A stretch of DNA of 64,000 nucleotides from Ehretia macrophylla (GCA_037974665.1 CM075765.1:7445501-7509500), one strand, 5' to 3'; positions 23,917 to 35,941 are shown, counted from the first letter of the stretch. Program-made: numbers and translations. Notes: generated by a model not told the origin, from the letters alone.

Positions 23917-24609
23917 ATGGAACGTGTGCCTTATGCTTCGGCTGTTGGAAGTCTCATGTATGATATGCTATGTACAAGGCCTGGTATTGCATATGCTATA
24001 AGCCTTGTGAGCAGATATCAGTCCAATCCAGGAGAAGAACACTGGATGACAGTGAAGCATATCCTTAAGTACTTGCGAAGGACTAAGGACCTTGCACTAA
24101 TTTATGGAGGAGGAGAACTCTGGATAGATGGGTACACAAATTTAGATTTTCAATCTAATACGGATGATAGAAAGTCTACATCCAGATTTGTGTTTGTTTG
24201 TAATGGATGATCAGTAAGTTGGAAGAGTTCCAAGCAATTTGTTACTGCTGACTCCACTACAGAAGCTAAGTACATTGTTGCATCTGATGCAGCAAATGAA
24301 TTTGTTTGGATGAGGAAGTTCTTGTTAGAGGTAGAAGTGGTTCCTTCCATCGAGTTGTCAATACCGCTGTATTGCGACAACAATGGAGCTATTGTACATG
24401 CTAAGGAACCTAGATCTCATCAGAAATCCAAACACATTGAAAGGGGTTTTCATATCATTCGAGAGATAGTTGCTCGAAAAGATATAAGTCTGCAGAAAGT
24501 TCCTACATTAGAGAATGTAGCTGACCCACTTACTAAGCCTATGAGTCAATCGCAGTTAGAACGTCATCTAGAAAAGATGGGGATGCGATACCATGTAGAT
24601 ATATGCTGA
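23917..24609 (+). pseudogene. copia RNase H region (fossil)
   Basis: Connection and RNase H blocks are visible: PYASAVGSLMYDMLCTRPGI, WIDGYTNLDFQSNTDDRKST, the STTEAKYIVASDAANE block in another stretch, LYCDNNGAIVHAKEPRSHQK and VADPLTKPMSQSQ near the end. It directly precedes the polypurine tract (ttgggaga at about 24637-24644). Confidence 0.9.
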
Positions 24610-24645
24610 AGGCTATATTCTATAGCATTAGTGCAATTGGGAGAT

Positions 24646-26667
24646 TGTTAGAGATATGCCCTAATGCTATATAGTTAGATGACCTATATAGGGCATTTTG
24701 ATGTAAATCTGAATGTCATGTTAATTGGATGTTCATATTCTCCATTCAATTATATGAATATGTCTTTAATGCTTTTCTGAGAAGAAGTATATTCTTATAG
24801 TGTTGAGAATTCGACTACATGTTTCTTCGACATGATAAACATTCAACAGCATTCATAGTCCTTAGATTATTTGACCAAGACTAGAACAATCAAGTATGGA
24901 CTATCATATGTAGTTACGTTTGATTAAAATAGAGATGTTAATGATAAAAGGGTAGCGAGCGCTGATCTACAACGGCATAGGGATGCGATTAACTTATATA
25001 TGAATGATCGTTGGCGGAACGGATCATTGAATGTGACCGAAATGACGAAACTACATGACTTTGGATTAATAGTTTGTCATTCGTTGCAAATTGTGCAAAT
25101 TAATCATTTGACTTGAGAAATTACGGCTGCCGGCTATATCAAGGGCAAAATCTGGCATTTGGACAATGCTCGCCTTCTTTGAGGGTGAGATACGACCTCT
25201 TGCAGTTTAGTCTTGTGATATGAGACCGACTGGTAATTGTCAAGATATGATCTGTTACCCTCCGACAGTAAGGCGATGTCCTATGCAATCTAGTGTCGAT
25301 CGTCTGAAATGAGAAATCCTTGGCCGGGGTAGTTGAACGATGGAAAGGTGTTTTTCCATAGATGTCATCTCTCATTCCACTGAATTATATCTATGCATAG
25401 AATCGTATAGCGGACTTAATCATTTCATGGTCCTTACAACGATCGGGACATTTTAACTGAAAGATCGGACTACACGCTAAATTGCGACTATAAATAGGTT
25501 CGTTGGAATTAGAGTTTATTACTGTACATATTGTCATGATACGTTCATTGCTAGCGCGTCACTCATGAACATGAAGGTATTCCGAAAAATAACAGAGACA
25601 TTTTCGAAATCGATCCTTTATCGTTGTACGGTCATGAACATAGAAAGTTACACAATTAGGGTATCATGAATAAAGCATTTCTGAGCTTGGTAATGAGTTG
25701 AAAACGTGTTAAAGTGTTAACGGTGTGATTTTGGACATTACCGGTTAAGTGGGCCAAAATTATAATTTTTAAAAGTTTTAGGGCCAAAGTATAAATACTA
25801 AAAAGTATTAGGGCTTTAGTACAAATAAATTGAGGGGTCAATTTGTAATTAATTATTCTAAAAGGGTTTAGAATTAATTAATGTTTGTATTCACTAAAAG
25901 ACAAACGACAACTTGCATAAAAAGGCAAAACACTAAAGGACAAAAGACAACTTATACAAAAAGACAAACAATAAGTTGCATGCAAAATTGTCCTTTTTCC
26001 CCCTATGACCGGCCATGCAAGGGCATTTTTGCCACTTGGCTTCTTCAATTGTTTGGATCATGACACTTGGCATTTGATGAGCAAGTTTGTGCATCTGTAA
26101 ATAGAGGTCATGTCTTCATTCATTTGTGCTTGCTCTTGGGTGAAAATTACATAGTTTTTGAAGCAAAATTCTCTCTTTCTCCTCTTGATATAATCGGCCA
26201 AAGCTAGTAAAGATTGGAAAGTTTTTGCTTCTAGTTTTTAACTCACGTATATCTAAGCTCTTGGACTTAAGTAATCTAGCACTATAATTAGTTAATTGTC
26301 ATTTGCTTTTGGATACCCGTGGACTGACTAGGGCCTTTGCACTTGCTTAGGAGATTTATCCGAGTCAAGATCATCATTTCAAGAGTCTACACCCGAGTTC
26401 TCCACACGAGGTATTTTGTTTTAAATACATTTGTATATAGTTGTATATACTTTTATGTATTTTCCTTTTGTACTAAGTTACAGATTTACTCTTGAGATCT
26501 TTGTAAATACAACTTGTCTACATGCAAAATTTTAATTGTTATTATTTCCACTGCGCTTGCATGTTTTTAGTATTTACATATCTCGAGACGATCCCGTTGT
26601 GCTCCCGCTTTTGAAACTGACGCCTTTTGCGCCTTCATTATGAAGCTGACGCCTTTATGCGCCTTCA
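24646..26667 (+). mobile_element. 3' LTR of the copia element
   Basis: It starts tgttagagatatgccctaat after 'attgggagat' and ends ccttca before gataa. It aligns along its full length with the 5' LTR. TATA-like and 'atcggccaaagc' (26192) positions agree between the two copies. Confidence 0.93.
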
Positions 26668-27266
26668 GATAAAGGGAAAGCTCGAGAGTTTACATGACTG
26701 GTTGTGTTGACTTTAGCTGATTGTACCTGTGAATCTATGAGAATTAATTGAGTGGCTTGAAGTGTAGTTGTTTGAAATCATAGAAATCTGGAGTGTAATT
26801 ATACCTGGTCTTGTATATATTTGTGTTCTGTGAAGGTCTATTATATAAAGCTAAATGTCTTGTAAGAGTTGGTAGAGATGGGTGGTTTGTAATAGCTTAA
26901 TGGATTATTTTATCTCTTAATTGTCTTGCATGCTTGTTTGGGTTAATAATGGTTGATCGGTGAACTTAATAGATAAGAAAGCTGTGTATATAAGATTAAA
27001 GTGGTATGATAATTGAATTATTGTTAATAGAATTTCAATAACAAGTGAAATGCATGCTTGTGTGTGGATATAAAGACTCGAATGGTCTTGTAGTTTTGAA
27101 AGGTCATGAAACGAATTATATTTATTGTTGTTGTGGTCAGTTATTCTGAGTGTAGGTTTATAGATAGTCCTAGAAATAAGGAAAACTCCGTCTGTTTTTC
27201 CTCGTTTTTCTTGACCTCGGGATTTAGGATCGGGACTCCAGTCTCGTGAGGGATCGGGCCGTTACA
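26668..27266 (+). mobile_element. 5' LTR of the non-coding Ty3-like element, second part
   Basis: It resumes at gataaagggaaagctcgag and ends ggatcgggccgttaca. It matches 31393-31981 of the 3' LTR. Confidence 0.9.
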
Positions 27267-29103
27267 AGTGGTATCAGAGCTTAGATAGCTCTCAGCAGGG
27301 AAAGGGTCTTTGGCCTATTAGGTATTGACCACTGATCGTGTGCTTGTAATGTGTGTTATGTGGATAGAGTATTATACGTGACTTGTGTGCTAAGTAAGTT
27401 AATGTGTCATGTCCTCAGAATGTGTAAAGTTGTGTATTAATGTGGGCTTATGCATTTGTATCTATTCTATGGGTTAAGTAGCCTTGTTTGATTATATGAT
27501 TGTGTGATTGTGTAATTGTCTAAGTGTATGATTGTCTTAGTGAATAACATGCTAGCATGAAAGTAAGAATATAAAGAGTCTATTGCATGAGTTGTGAAAT
27601 GTCTAGATTGTCTTGTAAGCTAAGGGCATTGTATGTGATTATGTGAACAAGATGTCTTGAATGTAAATATTTTGCCTTTGTGTTGTATGACTATCTATTA
27701 TATCACTGCTTCTTCTGGAATGGAGGCGATGAGATGATGATCCAGGAAGCAGTCAGGTGAGGCACTGAGGCAGAACACTGGGGGTAATAGGGATTAAGTT
27801 GTAACTAATTACTTTGATAGATGACTAGTTGTATGCATGTTTATACATTGTCTGAGTCAAAAAGAATATGCTTGCTCTACTTAAATTATGTATGATCATC
27901 AAGCTAGGTAAAGGGGAAAATCATCTCTTATGCATTATGTTGATGAGTTAAAGTTAGAATAAATGTTGATTGCATGTTGTTAAATAATATTTGAGCTTAT
28001 ATGCATATTTACTTAGTTATCCATGTGGTGTAAGTAATCTTTTGGTTTAATCTTGTTTGAATGACTAGGTTGTCACTTAGTTGTTTAGAACTGATTTAGA
28101 AACCTTATGTTGCATATAAAGTGTTTAATATATATGAATGCTAGTTTATGAGATTATAGCTTTTAAGTTAGAATCAGATTAGCATGAAATCTACATGTTA
28201 GGCTGAGATGTGTGTGTATGTATGTAAGACCTGTATGTTCTTGAATGAAAATGTGCAATGTATGCATGCTTATGTGGCATATTTGCAGAATATGTGAAAA
28301 GTATGTGATATGTGTACCTATGTGACTAGTTGTGCCATAATCTGTGTTAAGTGTTCAAAATGTGCTAAACGCTTTTGAATATGTGAAATATGCAATATAT
28401 GGGATAATAGTGTTGCATTACATAGTAACCATGCCTTTTATAGCCATTCCTCCCCCTCTCCTCTAATGATCAACCAATGAAGAATTGGTACTCGGAAATC
28501 AGTGATTGGCATCCACATTGGTATTTATGTTGGATAGTCTCTCTTGGCTTCTTGCTGGTATCTTTGACTGGTATTCGACGTCAAAGATTAGTGTCCTTAT
28601 TTGGAGATCTACTTGGAATTCTTATGAGGTAATTGGTATTCTTCTTCTATGTTATTCTCAACATTCGGTACATGGCATTCGAGATCTTTGAGGACTACCT
28701 TATTGGTATTTCATTTGGGAACTCTATTTGATGATCATCATTAACGTACTTATTCAAATATTTTATTAGGATATTATCGGAGTTCTTATCTTGGAAATCT
28801 CATATGCAACTTCTTTGGTGAGTTTGGCTGGGTTTCTTGCTTGGTATTCTCTCTGGACATATTCGGACTTCTAATTGATATTTTCATAAAAGCCTTTATT
28901 TGGCTATCTTACTCGGGATATCTTTCGTGGGGTCTTCTGGTATTCTTATTGGATATCTCAGTGGTATTATTGTGGATAATCTTGCGGTATTCTTGGCAAT
29001 GCATTTCTTCAGCGATAGTTCCAACTAGAGTTGCTACAGTTGATATGGGATACTTTTGAACATAAGGAATTGCGCGGACGCAATTTGTTTAAAGGGGAGA
29101 GGG
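27267..29103 (+). mobile_element. internal region of the non-coding Ty3-like element
   Basis: The primer site agtggtatcagagc begins at 27267. No coding region is present. The first kilobase (about 27330-28400) is rich in degenerate 'tatgtgat/aatgtgt' steps. About 28480-29040 is T-rich with many degenerate 'cttggtattc' phrases. It closes with a stem-loop and the polypurine tract. At 1.84 kb it is far too short for gag-pol, which fits a non-autonomous element moved by proteins made elsewhere. Confidence 0.85.
29068..29103 (+). promoter_or_regulatory. stem-loop and polypurine tract of the non-coding Ty3-like element
   Basis: AATTGCGCGGACGCAATT (29068-29085) is a perfect 7-base stem with a CGGA loop. 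The polypurine tract aaaggggagaggg (29091-29103) directly precedes the 3' LTR. The same 18 bases occur at the same place in the different element at 40363-47946. Confidence 0.85.
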
Positions 29104-31981
29104 TGTGATGCCCGAGCCTAGAGCATGCATATGTCATTCATTGCATACAACTTGTACATTTATTTGTGCATTCATTTACTTAAAAACTTACATAGGAAAA
29201 TTTACTATTCACATAATTTTTTGACTATTTACTTTTTTCGATATTGCATTTTTTCCATGTTACGTAACTTATATAAGGCATGAGAAAAATAAAATTTTGA
29301 GCATAACATATCGGGTATGTGAGTTATAAAAATGTTTTGGTCCTGTGTGAATAGTAATAGCTAAAGAAAACATTATTTTTCCATTTTAACCAATTTCTAC
29401 CCATTTTCTCTGACCAAACCTATAACCTAAACCCTTTAACCCATCAACTCAACCCAACCACCTATTAAACTAACCGACCAATATAAAACAAAACAACAAA
29501 AAAAGAGAAGATAAAGCTTCAAAAATCGGCCAAAGGCCAAGAAAAAAAAAACTTTTTCAATCTTGCCACTTGATCTCTTGTGCTTGGATTAAAAGTTGTT
29601 TCAGCTTTCATAGAACATCTTCCAAGCATCTTTAAGTGCATAGGTGAGAGATTTCATCCATATTTGTGTATTTGAAGTTTTATGTATAAACTTTAATTTT
29701 TAGATTTTAATGTTGTATTTCTTATATATGGTTTAATATGCTTCAATTACCTTCTATTAAGTTAGTAGAACATTCTTTGAAAGTTATTTAGCAAGGTTTA
29801 TGGCTAAAAATGCAAAATGCAATTTGTGGAAGTTGATAAATAGTATCATAAATAGTAAACTTTGAATTTTAGGGGTTTTCATCCCAAATTGCGTTTTATC
29901 GCTTTAGTTAGGTGTCCTAAGTGTTTATAAGGTTAAATGTACCTTTTAAATGGACTTTGCATTGCTATAATTCAGAAATTTGCATTGGAGCATAAAGGGG
30001 TCATTTATAATTTGGTGGCTTAGGTGCGTTTGAATGTTATAACGAGTGTCTATTAGGCGGGGAAGCACTTTAAATTCAACTATGGCATTGATTGAGGGGT
30101 GGTTTGGATAGCTATAGTTCAAAGAGACAATGGGGCTTTCGGGCCTTTTGTGTTAAAAGTGTGATTTCATAGTTTAAAGGAGTGTCATAAAGTGTCATTA
30201 AGAACGTAGAATGATTGGGTTGTGGTTTGGTTGAGTTCCGTTTTGTATGAGCTTGAATTGGGAGAAAGGAAATTAGTTTATGAAAGTTGAGGAACATGTT
30301 AGTAATTGGCTTGTAGTTGATTATTAAAGTGTTTAACTACATTTGTATAGCTTATTTAATCTATCACTAAAGTTCGTGAATTGAGTTTGTCTTTAAGATA
30401 AATGAAGTTGTTGTGTTTAGGTAGGGCCTTGAGTAGTAATTGAAGAAGATTTGGTGCAACTAGAGGGAATTCTTGGCTTCCTAAAGGTGATGGACTTGCA
30501 TTATATTTGCATTTCTAGTTTTGGTTATGTCTATGTAATTTATTGTTTAGTTGGTATATGATGTTTCTATTTATATGGATTGTTGTTGCGAACGTATATG
30601 TTACTATACTATTTTCTTCGTGTATTACTTGAAATTTAAAGAATGTTGCACATGTGATCGCTTGAGTTTATGTGTTGGTTTTGTAAGTAAAATGTTAATT
30701 GATTAGCTTGATTGTATAGCCAATAATTGTTTATTATGTGTTCTATTGTTTATCTTACTTGTGCTATCCAAGTGATAAGTCGATAATATGGGAATGTGTT
30801 AATCATATCATGATCGAATATCGGGTTGCACAACCTTTTGGGCATGGTAGTGTCGTTCAACTCCAGGCAGCATCGGGTTGTCGATATAGCTCGGCTACTA
30901 TGGTTCCAAATCCCTCTCGCTAGGGCATAATCTTCTACCCAGTGGCATGGCTCACCTCATTGGGGCATAAAGATCTAGCATAGGAGAGTGGAGTCGTATA
31001 ACTTGTTTGTGCTCATGATCGACATTCTCGTTGGGGCATAATCTCCTACCTCAGAGCTTTGTTCACCTTGTTGGGGCATAAAAATCTACCTCATAAGAGT
31101 TACTTGTGATTGCACCTCTTTGTATGTGATATCTAGTTCATATGCTTGAATGTTACTTCGTATAGATTAGCAAGTTGTTTAATTGTATCTTAAAGTAGTT
31201 CTTAAAGGGTGTTATCTAGTTTATTGGATATGTATTTAATTGTTGTATTCGAATATGTGAACAGTTGTTGCATTGCATGAAAATCTTTTCGAAAATTCCC
31301 CGATTACATGTTTTCCTCCCTCATTAGGCATATGTGTTTTGTATGCTCACCCTTGTTTTTAACAATTTCAGGTTTAGCATATTCCAAAGTTGATAAAGGG
31401 AAAGCTCGAGAGTTTTCGTGACTGGTTGTTTTGACTTCAGCTGATTATACCTGTGAATCTATGAGAATTAATTGAGTGGCTTAAAGTGTAGTTGTTTGAA
31501 ATCATAGAAATCTGGAGTGTAATTGTACCTGGTCTTGTATATATTTATGTTATGTGGAGGTCTATTATATAAAGCTAAAAGAGTTGGTAGAGATAGGTGG
31601 TTTGTAATAGCTTAATGGATTATTTTATCGCTTAATTGTCTTGCATGCTTGTTTGGGTTAATGATGGTTGATCGGTGAACTTAATAGATAAGAAAGTTGT
31701 GTAGATAAGATTAGATTGGTATGATAATTGAATTATTGTTAATAGAATTTCAATAACAAGTGAAATGCATGCTTGTGTATGGATATAAAGACTCGAATGG
31801 TCTTGTAGTTTTGAAAGGTTATGAAACGAATTATATATATTGTTGTTGTGGTCAGTTCTTCTTAGTGCAGGGTTATAGATAGTCCTAGAAACAGGGAAAA
31901 CTCCGTCCATTTTCTCTTATTTTTCGTGACCTCAGGATTTGGGATCGGGACTATGGTCTCATGAGGGATCGGGCCGTTACA
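29104..31981 (+). mobile_element. 3' LTR of the non-coding Ty3-like element (uninterrupted)
   Basis: It starts tgtgatgcccgagcctagag and ends gggccgttaca before the cactg duplication. It holds the copia-free target 'gttgataaaggg' near 31393, 'atcggccaaag' at 29525, 'ggcatggtagtgtcg' near 30841 and the 'ggggcataa' array at 30915-31095. Length is 2,878 bases. Confidence 0.92.
30915..31095 (+). repeat. 'ggggcataa' tandem repeat inside the 3' LTR
   Basis: Counterpart of the array at 16795-16985, with the same number of 'ggggcataa' cores but diverged spacers. Confidence 0.8.
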
Positions 31982-32797
31982 CACTGCCTATTTAAAAGTC
32001 AAAAAACAAAGAAGGTATGGCAACACTTTGCTGACATCTTCAATATCAAGCTCCCAAATGCCATCAGAGTGAACTACTGGTTGTCGACTTGGATATGTTC
32101 AGGAGATTACACTTGCAATGGACACATAAGAATACTTCTTCCCATCTTCATTATGTGGTCCCTATGGAGCGAGAGAAACAGAGCCAAACACCAAAACATG
32201 GGATTTAATGTCTCAAGAATAATATGGAGAATTTACAAACTCATTGCAAACATCTATCAAGCGGGTTTACTCAGCAAAAGACAGTGGACTGGTGACTATG
32301 ATGTTGCGACTAAGTTATACTGCCATTATGCACAAAGCCCAACCACTGCTCCTATAGTGGTTCGTTGGTTGAAGCCAAAAAGGGGTATATACAAATGGAA
32401 TGTTGATGGAAGTGTGCACAATAATAAGAAAACATGAAGGGGAGGAGTAGTAAGAGACTACGAAAGGGATGTGATTTTCTACTTCTTCAGTAACTTTGGA
32501 AAACAGACTCCTATAAAAACTGAATTATTGACTTTAAATCATGGTTTATCTTTATGTAAAGACATGGGAATCACTGGAATTTGGGCTGAAATGGATGCAC
32601 TAATTGTGGTGCTCCTAATCAATCATGGCAAGAATGGTTCTTAGGATATAACCTATGAGTTGGATAAAGCAAGAAAACTTTTAAAGCTTTGCAATGCAGA
32701 CCTAACTCATATCCTCAGAGAAGGAAATCAAATGGCTGACTACCTTGCTAATAAAAGGGCTGAAAACAAACAAAGAGAGATATTCACGACACTGTAG
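31982..32797 (+). pseudogene. LINE ORF2, end of zf-RVT and RNase H domain (broken)
   Basis: The zf-RVT region resumes as CLFKSQKTKKVWQHFADIFN, followed by WSLWSERNRAKHQ (32158-32195), usual for this region. RNase H then reads YKWNVDGSVHNN (first Asp), IKTELLTLNHGL (Glu), WAEMDALIVVLLI (Asp) and EGNQMADYLAN (last Asp), so all four catalytic acids are readable across frames. Stops occur at about 32437 and 32644. The final stop is at 32795-32797. In the family it would remove the RNA strand after reverse transcription. The domain at this position is known for several plant L1 groups. Confidence 0.85.
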
Positions 32798-33112
32798 TAA
32801 CATAAAATCCTTAAAGGAATAATGAGAGTGGACAAAGCTGGTCTACCTTGTTTCAGACAAAACAAACAAGCAGGAAGAGAAATTTCAGGTATGCTTACTT
32901 GATTAATATTGCTAGATAATTGTAATAGATAGGTAGGAATAGATAGGCACTTACAAAAGTAATAGGCACGAATAGGTCTTTTGTATTAAAGAGGTGACTT
33001 GTACCTCTTTTATCTTAGTTGGATGATGGAGAAGGTAAGTCCCCCATCCTTCTATAGAGGTAAGGCCTAAAGTCCTCTTCTATTTTGTACCTTTTTTTAT
33101 ATTAATGAAATC
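32798..33112 (+). other. LINE 3' untranslated tail
   Basis: The run 'gaggtgacttgtacctctttt' is a short inverted repeat near 32991, and 'ttgtaccttttttatattaatgaaatc' like wording near 33085-33111 is usual at plant LINE 3' ends. No clean poly(A) is seen. The border with the following copia fragment lies between about 33112 and 33160. Confidence 0.6.
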
Positions 33113-33278
33113 TTGAGCGAAGTACCCCTCCTTTAATGAAAATAAATTGCGAAAGGTGCCCTTATTATTATGAAGGGTACTAGACACAAAAACTTATACT
33201 TTTGCAGGAAAAAACCATAGTTTTGTAAGATTGGTTTTTGCGAACATTGTGTGTTGAGAAAACAAACCACAGTGAAAT

Positions 33279-34168
33279 TTGGTCACTATAATACATAAGA
33301 CAGAAGGGATTCTAGACTTTGTTCACACAGATGTTTGGGGTCCTACTAGAACGACATCTTTGGGCGGTAAGCATTGGTTTGTTACTTTTGTTGATGACTA
33401 CTCTAAAAGATTGTGGGTGTATACCATGAAGCATAAGAATCAAGTACTTGATATTTTTTTGATGTAGAAAACAATGTGTTAGAAAATCAAACTAGAAGAA
33501 AAATTAAGTGCTTGAGATTTGATAATGTTGGTGAATATACTTATGATCCTTTCTTGAAAGTATGTCAAGAGGAAGGAATCAAAAGGTATTTCACAATGAG
33601 AAGAACTCCGCAACAAAATGGGGTAGCAGAAATGATGAATAAAACCTTACTTGAGAAGGTTAGATGCATGTTATCTAATTCTGGTCTAAGCAAGATTTTT
33701 TGGACAGAAGCAGTACTTTATGCAAATCACCTGATCAATCAATTACCATCACTTGCATTAGGAGGTAAAACTCTTATCGAGGTATGGACTGGAAAACCTG
33801 CTACTGATTATGATTCACTGTATATATTTGGTTGTCCTGCCTATTATCATGTGACTGAAAGCAAACTCGACCTTAAAGCAAATGAAGCCATCTTTTTTGG
33901 TTTTAGCAGTAGTGTAAAGGGTTTTAGGTTATGGTGCCCAAAACAGAAAAAAGTGATATTTAGCAGGGATGTCACGTTTGATGAAAGCAAGATGTTGAAA
34001 AGTTTAGAAAAAAAGATGCCCAAAGAAATTAGCAAAGAAGAAAGAGATGTGTTGCAAGTGGAGGTAGAAAGAGCCTCTTCTAGTTCGCAATTTGATAATT
34101 ATCCTCCAATAGAAGAAGATAAGCATCTGGATGAAGTTGAAGAGGCTACACCACAAGAGCCTCAATAA
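33279..34168 (+). pseudogene. integrase region of the second copia element (fossil)
   Basis: Core blocks: DFVHTDVWGPTR, FVTFVDDYSKRLWVYTM, IKCLRFDNVGEYT and RRTPQQNGVAEMMN, followed by the GCPAYYHV block and an acidic linker with PQEPQ. The order and spacing fit copia integrase and the start of the linker to reverse transcriptase. Confidence 0.87.
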
Positions 34169-34299
34169 CAAGAGTCCATTGCAGCAAATAGACCTAGAAG
34201 AGAAATATGCAAACCAGCTTGGTTTGATGATATGGTAGTATATACATTACCCACGATGATGTCCCAACCACCTACAAAGAAGTAGTGAAAAACACAGAA

Positions 34300-35821
34300 T
34301 TTATAGACTGGAACAATGCAATGAATGAAGAGATGCAATCTCCACATAAGAATAAAACATGGGAGCTTATGAATTTGCCTTGTAATAGGAAGACAAATTG
34401 GTTGGAAATGGGTCTATTCTAAGAAAGAAGATCTTCAATACAAAAGTAGTGTTAGATTCAAGGCTAGATTGGTTGCAAAGGGGTATACACAAAAAGAAAG
34501 GATTGACTACAATGAGGTATTCTCACCGGTTGTGAAACATTCTTCGATTCAAATTTTATTCGCCTTGGTTGCACTGTTCGAGTTAGAACATGTTCAATTG
34601 GATGTAAAGACAACTTTATTGCATGGGGATTTGGATGAAGAGATTTATATGTCTTAACTAGATGGTTTCAAAGTTGAGGGTAAAGAAGAATATGTGTGCA
34701 AATTGACAAGATCTTTGTATAGTTTGAAGCAATCTCCAAGGCAATAGTACAAAAGATTTGATCAGTTTATGCAGGAACAAAAAAACTCTAGAAGTCAATA
34801 CGACCATTGTGTTTATTTCAAGAGTTTGCATGATGGTTCCTTCATATATTTGCTTTTGTACGTGCATGACATGTTAATTGCAACTAAGAACAATACAGAG
34901 ATTGAAAAGCTAAAGACCCAATTGAAGAAAGACTTTGAAATGAAGGACCTTGGTGAAGCCAAGAAAATTCTTGGAATGGAAATTACCCGAGACAAGAAAA
35001 AGGGCATTGTTAACTTAACGTAAAAGCAGTACTTGAAGAGAATACTACAAAAATTTGGTATGGATGATAAATCAAAATTTGTAAGTATTCCTTTAGCATC
35101 CCACTTTAAGCTAAGTGTTCAATTATTCCCTAGTAATGATGACAAGAGAAAATATATGCTTTGTGTACCTTATGCTAGCTTAGTTGGGAATTTGATGTAT
35201 ATGATGCTTTGCACTAGACCCAACATTGCACAAGCTATTGGTATTGTTAGCAGATATATGCATGATCCAGGTAAGAAGCATTGGGAAGCTACAAAGTAGA
35301 TTTTGAGGTATCTCAAAGGTATCAAATACGTGGGATTGAATTTTGCAAGAAATTTGAAGGGTGTTAGTAAATTTCTTGTGGGGTATATTGATTCGGATTA
35401 TACAGGCGATCTGAACAAGAGGAGATCTACCACAGGTTATTTATTCACCATGGCTAAAGGACCAATCAGCTGGAGGTCCACATTGCAATCAACAGAAACC
35501 GAGTATATGGCAACTGTAGAGGCTTTGAAATAAGCTATTTGGATTCGTGGTTTGATCACTGACTTGGGAGTGCATCAAAAATTTGTGGAGGTATTTTGTG
35601 ACAGTCAAAGTGTCATCCATTTAGCAAAGAACAAAGTGTATCATGCACGGACAAAGTATATTGATGTTCGTTTTCACTTTATTCGAGACATAGTGAATAA
35701 GGGTGATATTCTTCTTCAAAAGATTGATACCAAAGAGAATCCAGCTGATATGTTTACCAAAGTGGTTTGTGGAGTCAAGTTCTCTAATTGTTTAGACTTG
35801 GCTCGTATCGTAGTTGTTTGA
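34300..35821 (+). pseudogene. reverse transcriptase and RNase H of the second copia element (fossil)
   Basis: The blocks are FKARLVAKGYTQKERIDYNE, VQLDVKTTLLHGDLDEEIYM and the palm region near 34856 with a copia-type 'LLYVHDMLIATKN' motif. Next come DLGEAKKILGMEITRD, the connection block PYASLVGNLMYMMLCTRPNI and RNase H (VGYIDSDYTGDLNKRRSTTG, STETEYMATVEALK, VFCDSQSVIHLAKN, NPADMFTK). Confidence 0.88.
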
Positions 35822-35941
35822 AGATGCATTCGTATGAGCAGTATGATTAAGTTCATATTGCAAAGTTAGTTGATAACTCATTTCGTATTGAGGTGGAGAA
35901 TGTGCAATTAGAGTTTGTAAAATTCTCGTCAAGATGGAGAA

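Larger units (their letters stand above)
17277..26667 (+). mobile_element. Ty1/copia retrotransposon, Tork/Angela-like, broken
   Basis: The element is complete in outline: 5' LTR 17277-19337, primer site, long leader, gag, protease, integrase, reverse transcriptase and RNase H in copia order, polypurine tract, and 3' LTR 24646-26667. The target duplication gataa flanks it on both sides (17272-17276, 26668-26672), and the undisturbed target reads 'gttgataaaggg' in the other Ty3-like LTR near 31396. The coding region is broken at roughly eight places, so it is a fossil. The LTRs differ by about 5% by eye. The gag start (NSLTGPNFPDW) and long LTRs point to the Tork/Angela side of Ty1/copia. Confidence 0.92.
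14983..31981 (+). mobile_element. non-coding Ty3-like LTR element (LARD-type) inserted in the LINE
   Basis: Two long LTRs (14983-27266, containing a nested copia element; 29104-31981) enclose a 1.84-kb internal region with no coding capacity. The target duplication is cacta/cactg on the left and cactg (31982-31986) on the right. LTRs start tgtgatgcccgagcc and end atcgggccgttaca; the primer site and polypurine tract are present. Without the copia insert each LTR is about 2.9 kb. The two LTRs differ by roughly 5-9% by eye, suggesting an insertion a few million years old. It fits a non-autonomous derivative of the Tekay/Del branch of Ty3 elements (inference from LTR end and PPT style). Confidence 0.85.
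6344..33112 (+). mobile_element. L1-type LINE, degenerate, split by nested insertions
   Basis: One LINE lies in two blocks, about 6344-11469 and 31982-33112. The first ends in ctcactg and the second resumes at cactg, the 5-base target duplication of the inserted Ty3-like element. Order of parts: ORF1 with a DUF4283-like domain, endonuclease, reverse transcriptase, zf-RVT zinc-finger region (split by the insertion), RNase H, then a 3' untranslated tail. This order is usual for plant L1 elements that carry an extra RNase H. Several stops and frameshifts make it inactive. No clear LINE target duplication or poly(A) tail could be fixed, so both outer edges are approximate. Confidence 0.85.

Noticed and set aside
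27269-27290. 'tggtatcagagc' sites as possible tRNA gene ends
   Set aside because: They follow LTR ends at every occurrence and no tRNA cloverleaf surrounds them; they are primer binding sites.
28506-29059. ORFs rich in Leu, Trp and Ile that look like membrane segments
   Set aside because: They sit in the T-rich repeated tract before the polypurine tract, with no family resemblance.
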